DNA from: Symbiodinium natans
Lineage: Eukaryota; Sar; Dinophyceae; Suessiales; Symbiodiniaceae
Length of the DNA stretch: 62,000 nucleotides
Direction of reading: 5' to 3'
Assembly: GCA_905221605.1 (NCBI GenBank)
Contig: CAJNDS010002126.1
Location: 517,501-579,500, forward strand
Within the stretch, counting starts at the first letter, position 1. Each line of letters opens with the position of its first letter. Of this stretch, positions 59,518-62,000 are shown piece after piece. The notes below the pieces were generated by a model. That model did not search any database. It saw only the letters and a program-made list of their open reading frames with translations, and was not told the DNA's origin. The position numbers were made by a program, and so were the translations under genes.

Positions 59518-59790
59518 TTTCTGGCCACTAAACCCTAAACCCTAAACCCTAAACCCTACACCCTAAACCCTAAACCCTAAACCCTAAACCCTAAACCCTA
59601 AACCCTAAACCCTAAACCCTAAACCCTAAACCCCTAAACCCCTAAACCCTAAACCCTAAACCCCTAAACCCCTAAACCCCTAAACCCCTAAACCCCTAAA
59701 CCCCTAAACCCCTAAACCCCTAAACCCCTAAACCCCTAAACCCCTAAACCCCTAAACCCCTAAACCCCTAAACCTAAACCGCCTAAACCC
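59518..59790 (-). repeat. CCCTAAA array passing into a CCCCTAAA (8-mer) array
   Basis: About 17 seven-base units to 59630, then about 18 eight-base CCCCTAAA units to 59775. Abrupt change of unit within one array. Confidence 0.93.
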
Positions 59791-59808
59791 TATAAAATGT
59801 CTGGCCAG

Positions 59809-59897
59809 GGACAAGCTCCTCATGACGAAGTGCAGCTCAGAACTGCGCGGCCGCATTTTGGACCCAGAGGGGCGGCCTCTGGATGGTCTGGGCCCAA
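59809..59897 (+). CDS. Unidentified exon island
   Basis: GCCAG|G opens DKLLMTKCSSELRGRILDPE then GRPLDGLGP, ending CCAAG|GC. It starts about 20 bases after the 8-mer array. Resembles an extracellular-type or kinase linker only vaguely; not assigned. Confidence 0.45.
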
Positions 59898-60400
59898 GGC
59901 CGCTATGGTTTTAGGGTTTAGGGTTTAGGGTTTTAGAGTTTTTGAGTTTAGGGTTTAGGGTTTTGTGGCGCCCCTAACGGTCCCAGGCCCTGAGCAGTAG
60001 CCGAGCAAGCAACCTTTCGCCGTTTGCGGGATCCCTACATGAGCGGTTCTCTCAGTTTAGGGTTCAGGGCTCCTTCCTAACCAAATGTCCAACTCCGTAT
60101 TCTGAGAACCACCCGAAAAGGGAGCATCGGAGCTTCTTGCCATTGTAGGAAGGGTCCAGGGTGTCGGGTTCATGCTTGAGGGACGTTTGGGGGTTCATCT
60201 GTTTGGAGTTTAGGGTCCTAAGCCCTAAACCCTAAAACCTAAAGCCTAAAGCCTAAAGCCTAAACCCTAAACCCTAAACCCTAAACCCTTAACCCTTAAA
60301 CCCTAAACCCTTAACCCTAAACCCTAAACCCTAAACCCTAACCCTAAACCCTAAACCCTAAACCCGGGTTTTGGGTGTACATCCCTCATGGCCCGCTGAG

Positions 60401-60462
60401 GTCTGCCCATGCCGGAACAACTCGAGCAACGGCCCATCTTCCAGAAGGAGAAGCCGAAGGAG
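60401..60462 (+). CDS. Unidentified exon with consensus donor
   Basis: GCTGAG|GTC, then in-frame MPEQLEQRPIFQKEKPKE and a GTGAGT donor at 60463. The donor merges into TTTAGGGTTAGGG. Charged, possibly an N-terminal exon. Confidence 0.4.
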
Positions 60463-62000
60463 GTGAGTTTAGGGTTAGGGTTCGGGTTTGGTGTTTGGTG
60501 TTTAGGGTTTAGGGTTTAGGGTTTAGGGTTTAGGGTTACGTCGAAGGTGGGTTGAGGTTTCGGCAAGAACTCGGCCCCTAAACTACCCTAAACCCTGCAA
60601 GGCCCGGCGTCCTGCAGGAATCTCTTCAGTTGAGGGTTGAGGCTTCAACGGAAACCCTTTGTTGCTTTGGGGCCATGGCTTGCTAGAGGGTTTAGGCATT
60701 ATAGGCTTGAGGCTTCAGGGCTAAGGGTTCAACAGGACGCTAGATGCTTGGAACACATTTTCTGGAATTCCCTTGATCTTGAATCTTTGGGCATTAGGTA
60801 CCCTATGTTGTCACAAAGGGTGCGGGAGGGAATGTATGGCACCGAATTCCCAGCTAAGAACCCTGATACTCCCCCCCAGCCTCTCCACACACGTGGTTTT
60901 GGACTTTCAGGCTAGGACCCTTTAGAGTCTCGGCTTAGGAGTGTTGGCTGGTTTAGGGTTGTCAGAGCACTCAAACACGCATGCGCCCAAACCCCAAACA
61001 CCAAACCCCAAACCCCAAACCCTAAACCCCAAACCAAAAAAACCCTAAACCCTAAACCAAAAAACCCTAGACCCTAAACCCGCTGCTTTTTCGGCTTGAG
61101 CTGCTGAAGCCTCGCGCATCCGGAGTCGTTCGCAACATCGGCCGTTCGGCCAGGCGAGACGGCCTATTCCCTAAACCCTAAACCCTAAACCCTAAGCCCT
61201 AAACCCTAAAGCCTAAGCCCTAAACCGGGGTTTATAGGGTTTAGATTGAGGGCTTGGGGTTGAAGGTTTCGGGCCACGCAGAGAGGTTTATGGAGTTGGG
61301 TTGAGGGTTGTTTTTTTTGGATTAACGTTTAGGGTCTAGGGTTTTGGGTTCAGGGTGCTCGGTTGGTGGTAGGAGCTGTCTTTCAAGGGAATCATGTTCC
61401 AGACGGTGCCTGGGATGCTGGATCTCAGGTTGGAAATTCAAAGCTCGAAGAAATGAGCAAAACTGGCTCTAGTTTCAACACAGTAGCTGCTTGCACGGAA
61501 ACCCCTAAGACCCAAACTCTAAGCATTAAACTTCAGACCTTCAACCTAAACCCCAAACCTCAAACCCTGAACCCTAGCCTCACAGTCCTCCCCATGTCCT
61601 GCGAGGCTTTTCGGGTGCAGACTTTGTAGTTGAGAGTCATGCATAAGCCTGCTGCTTGTGGGTGTCATGCTCCTGATTCTTCAGGCTAGTGTTTGCGTTT
61701 GAGATTTGCAGGGTTCTTGTGGTTGGAGGTGCAGGCTTTTGTTTCGTTGTGGTTTTTAGGTTTTTTCGGCTCGGTAGGCTTTAGGGTTCAGGGCGTTGTG
61801 CACGATGCCTTGTGCACACACACACACACAAAAAAAAAAGGGTTCAGGGTTTAGGGTTTAGGGTTTACAGAGGCAAAATCCATAGGCTGGCCGAAGGAGG
61901 CTTCCTGACAGGGAATTTCCTGATGGCCCTGAAGCTCAGAACTAGTCCGGGAGAAGCCCAAAAAAGCACAGAAATGGTCCGGGAGCAGCCGAAGGGCCCG
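60463..62000. other. End of window, no gene identified
   Basis: Short TTTAGGG and CCCTAAA tracts, mixed CCCCAAA units (60990-61080) and a (CA)n run at 61817-61831. Open unique islands lie at 60600-60920 and 61363-61500 (GAVFQGNHVPDGAWDAGSQV); the second may be an exon. Confidence 0.45.

Larger units (their letters stand above)
1..62000. repeat. Interspersed TTTAGGG/CCCTAAA telomere-like repeat landscape
   Basis: Tracts of two to more than twenty TTTAGGG units, or the complement CCCTAAA, occur every few hundred bases from end to end and in both orientations. They separate short unique islands of about 60-400 bases. Degenerate units (TTTCGGG, TTTGGGG, TTTAGGGG, CCCTGAA, CCCCAAA) are common. 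TTTAGGG is the telomere unit known from plants and dinoflagellates. Here the tracts are internal, because unique exon sequence lies on both sides. Only two long intervals lack them: the RING locus (about 30.5-32.2 kb) and most of the copia element (43.7-51.9 kb). Confidence 0.95.

Overview
This window looks like nuclear DNA of a dinoflagellate. Four things in the sequence say so. (1) The seven-base telomere-type repeat TTTAGGG/CCCTAAA occurs in well over a hundred tracts on both strands along the whole window. (2) Coding sequence is cut into short exons, and the introns I can place by protein homology use GT-AG, GC-AG and GA-AG borders, usually in an AG|G context; that mixture is known from dinoflagellates. 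(3) There are DUF4116-type repeat proteins, a RING protein and a Ty1/copia element with a methyltransferase-like insert, all seen in such genomes. (4) There are no bacterial-type operons. Species cannot be named from the sequence.

Layout. 1-9.4 kb: scattered exons of a leucine-rich-repeat protein, separated by telomere-like arrays. 9.4-12.6 kb: arrays, weak exon candidates, and a Stowaway-like MITE nested in an older repeat. 12.6-13.8 kb: a ubiquitin-like-domain gene in three visible exons. 14.0-14.4 kb: an 18-copy fold-back cluster. 15.6-18.0 kb: DUF4116-repeat gene copy 1. 18-25.7 kb: mostly arrays, one TIR element, a tandem repeat, two weak exons. 25.8-30.4 kb: a zinc-free MDR (quinone oxidoreductase / alkenal reductase-like) gene in nine exons. 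30.5-32.2 kb: a RING-finger gene without telomere-like tracts, bracketed by 190-200 bp direct repeats. 32.2-43.4 kb: arrays with isolated unidentified exons. 43,661-51,956: an almost complete Ty1/copia retrotransposon with 5-bp target duplication, inserted into a telomere-like array. 52-54.1 kb: exon islands. 54.4-57.1 kb: DUF4116-repeat gene copy 2. 57.1-62 kb: arrays and a few exon islands.

The main result is where the telomere-like repeats lie. In the MDR gene the six introns I can bound all contain TTTAGGG or CCCTAAA tracts, and in some the repeat itself provides the splice donor. The two DUF4116 paralogues can be aligned exon by exon: copy 1 is one continuous exon where copy 2 has four introns, and copy 1 has two introns where copy 2 is continuous. 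No intron position inside the aligned part is shared. Two of the copy 2 introns hold telomere-like arrays, and one copy 1 intron is a dispersed introner-like repeat. This points to continuing intron gain, with telomere-type DNA as one of the donors. The window also holds several small dispersed repeat families (80-120 bp) that resemble introners.

Limits: splice sites were placed by eye from protein homology and phase, with no transcript data. Many short exons are single-island calls without an identified protein family. Array lengths may be affected by assembly.
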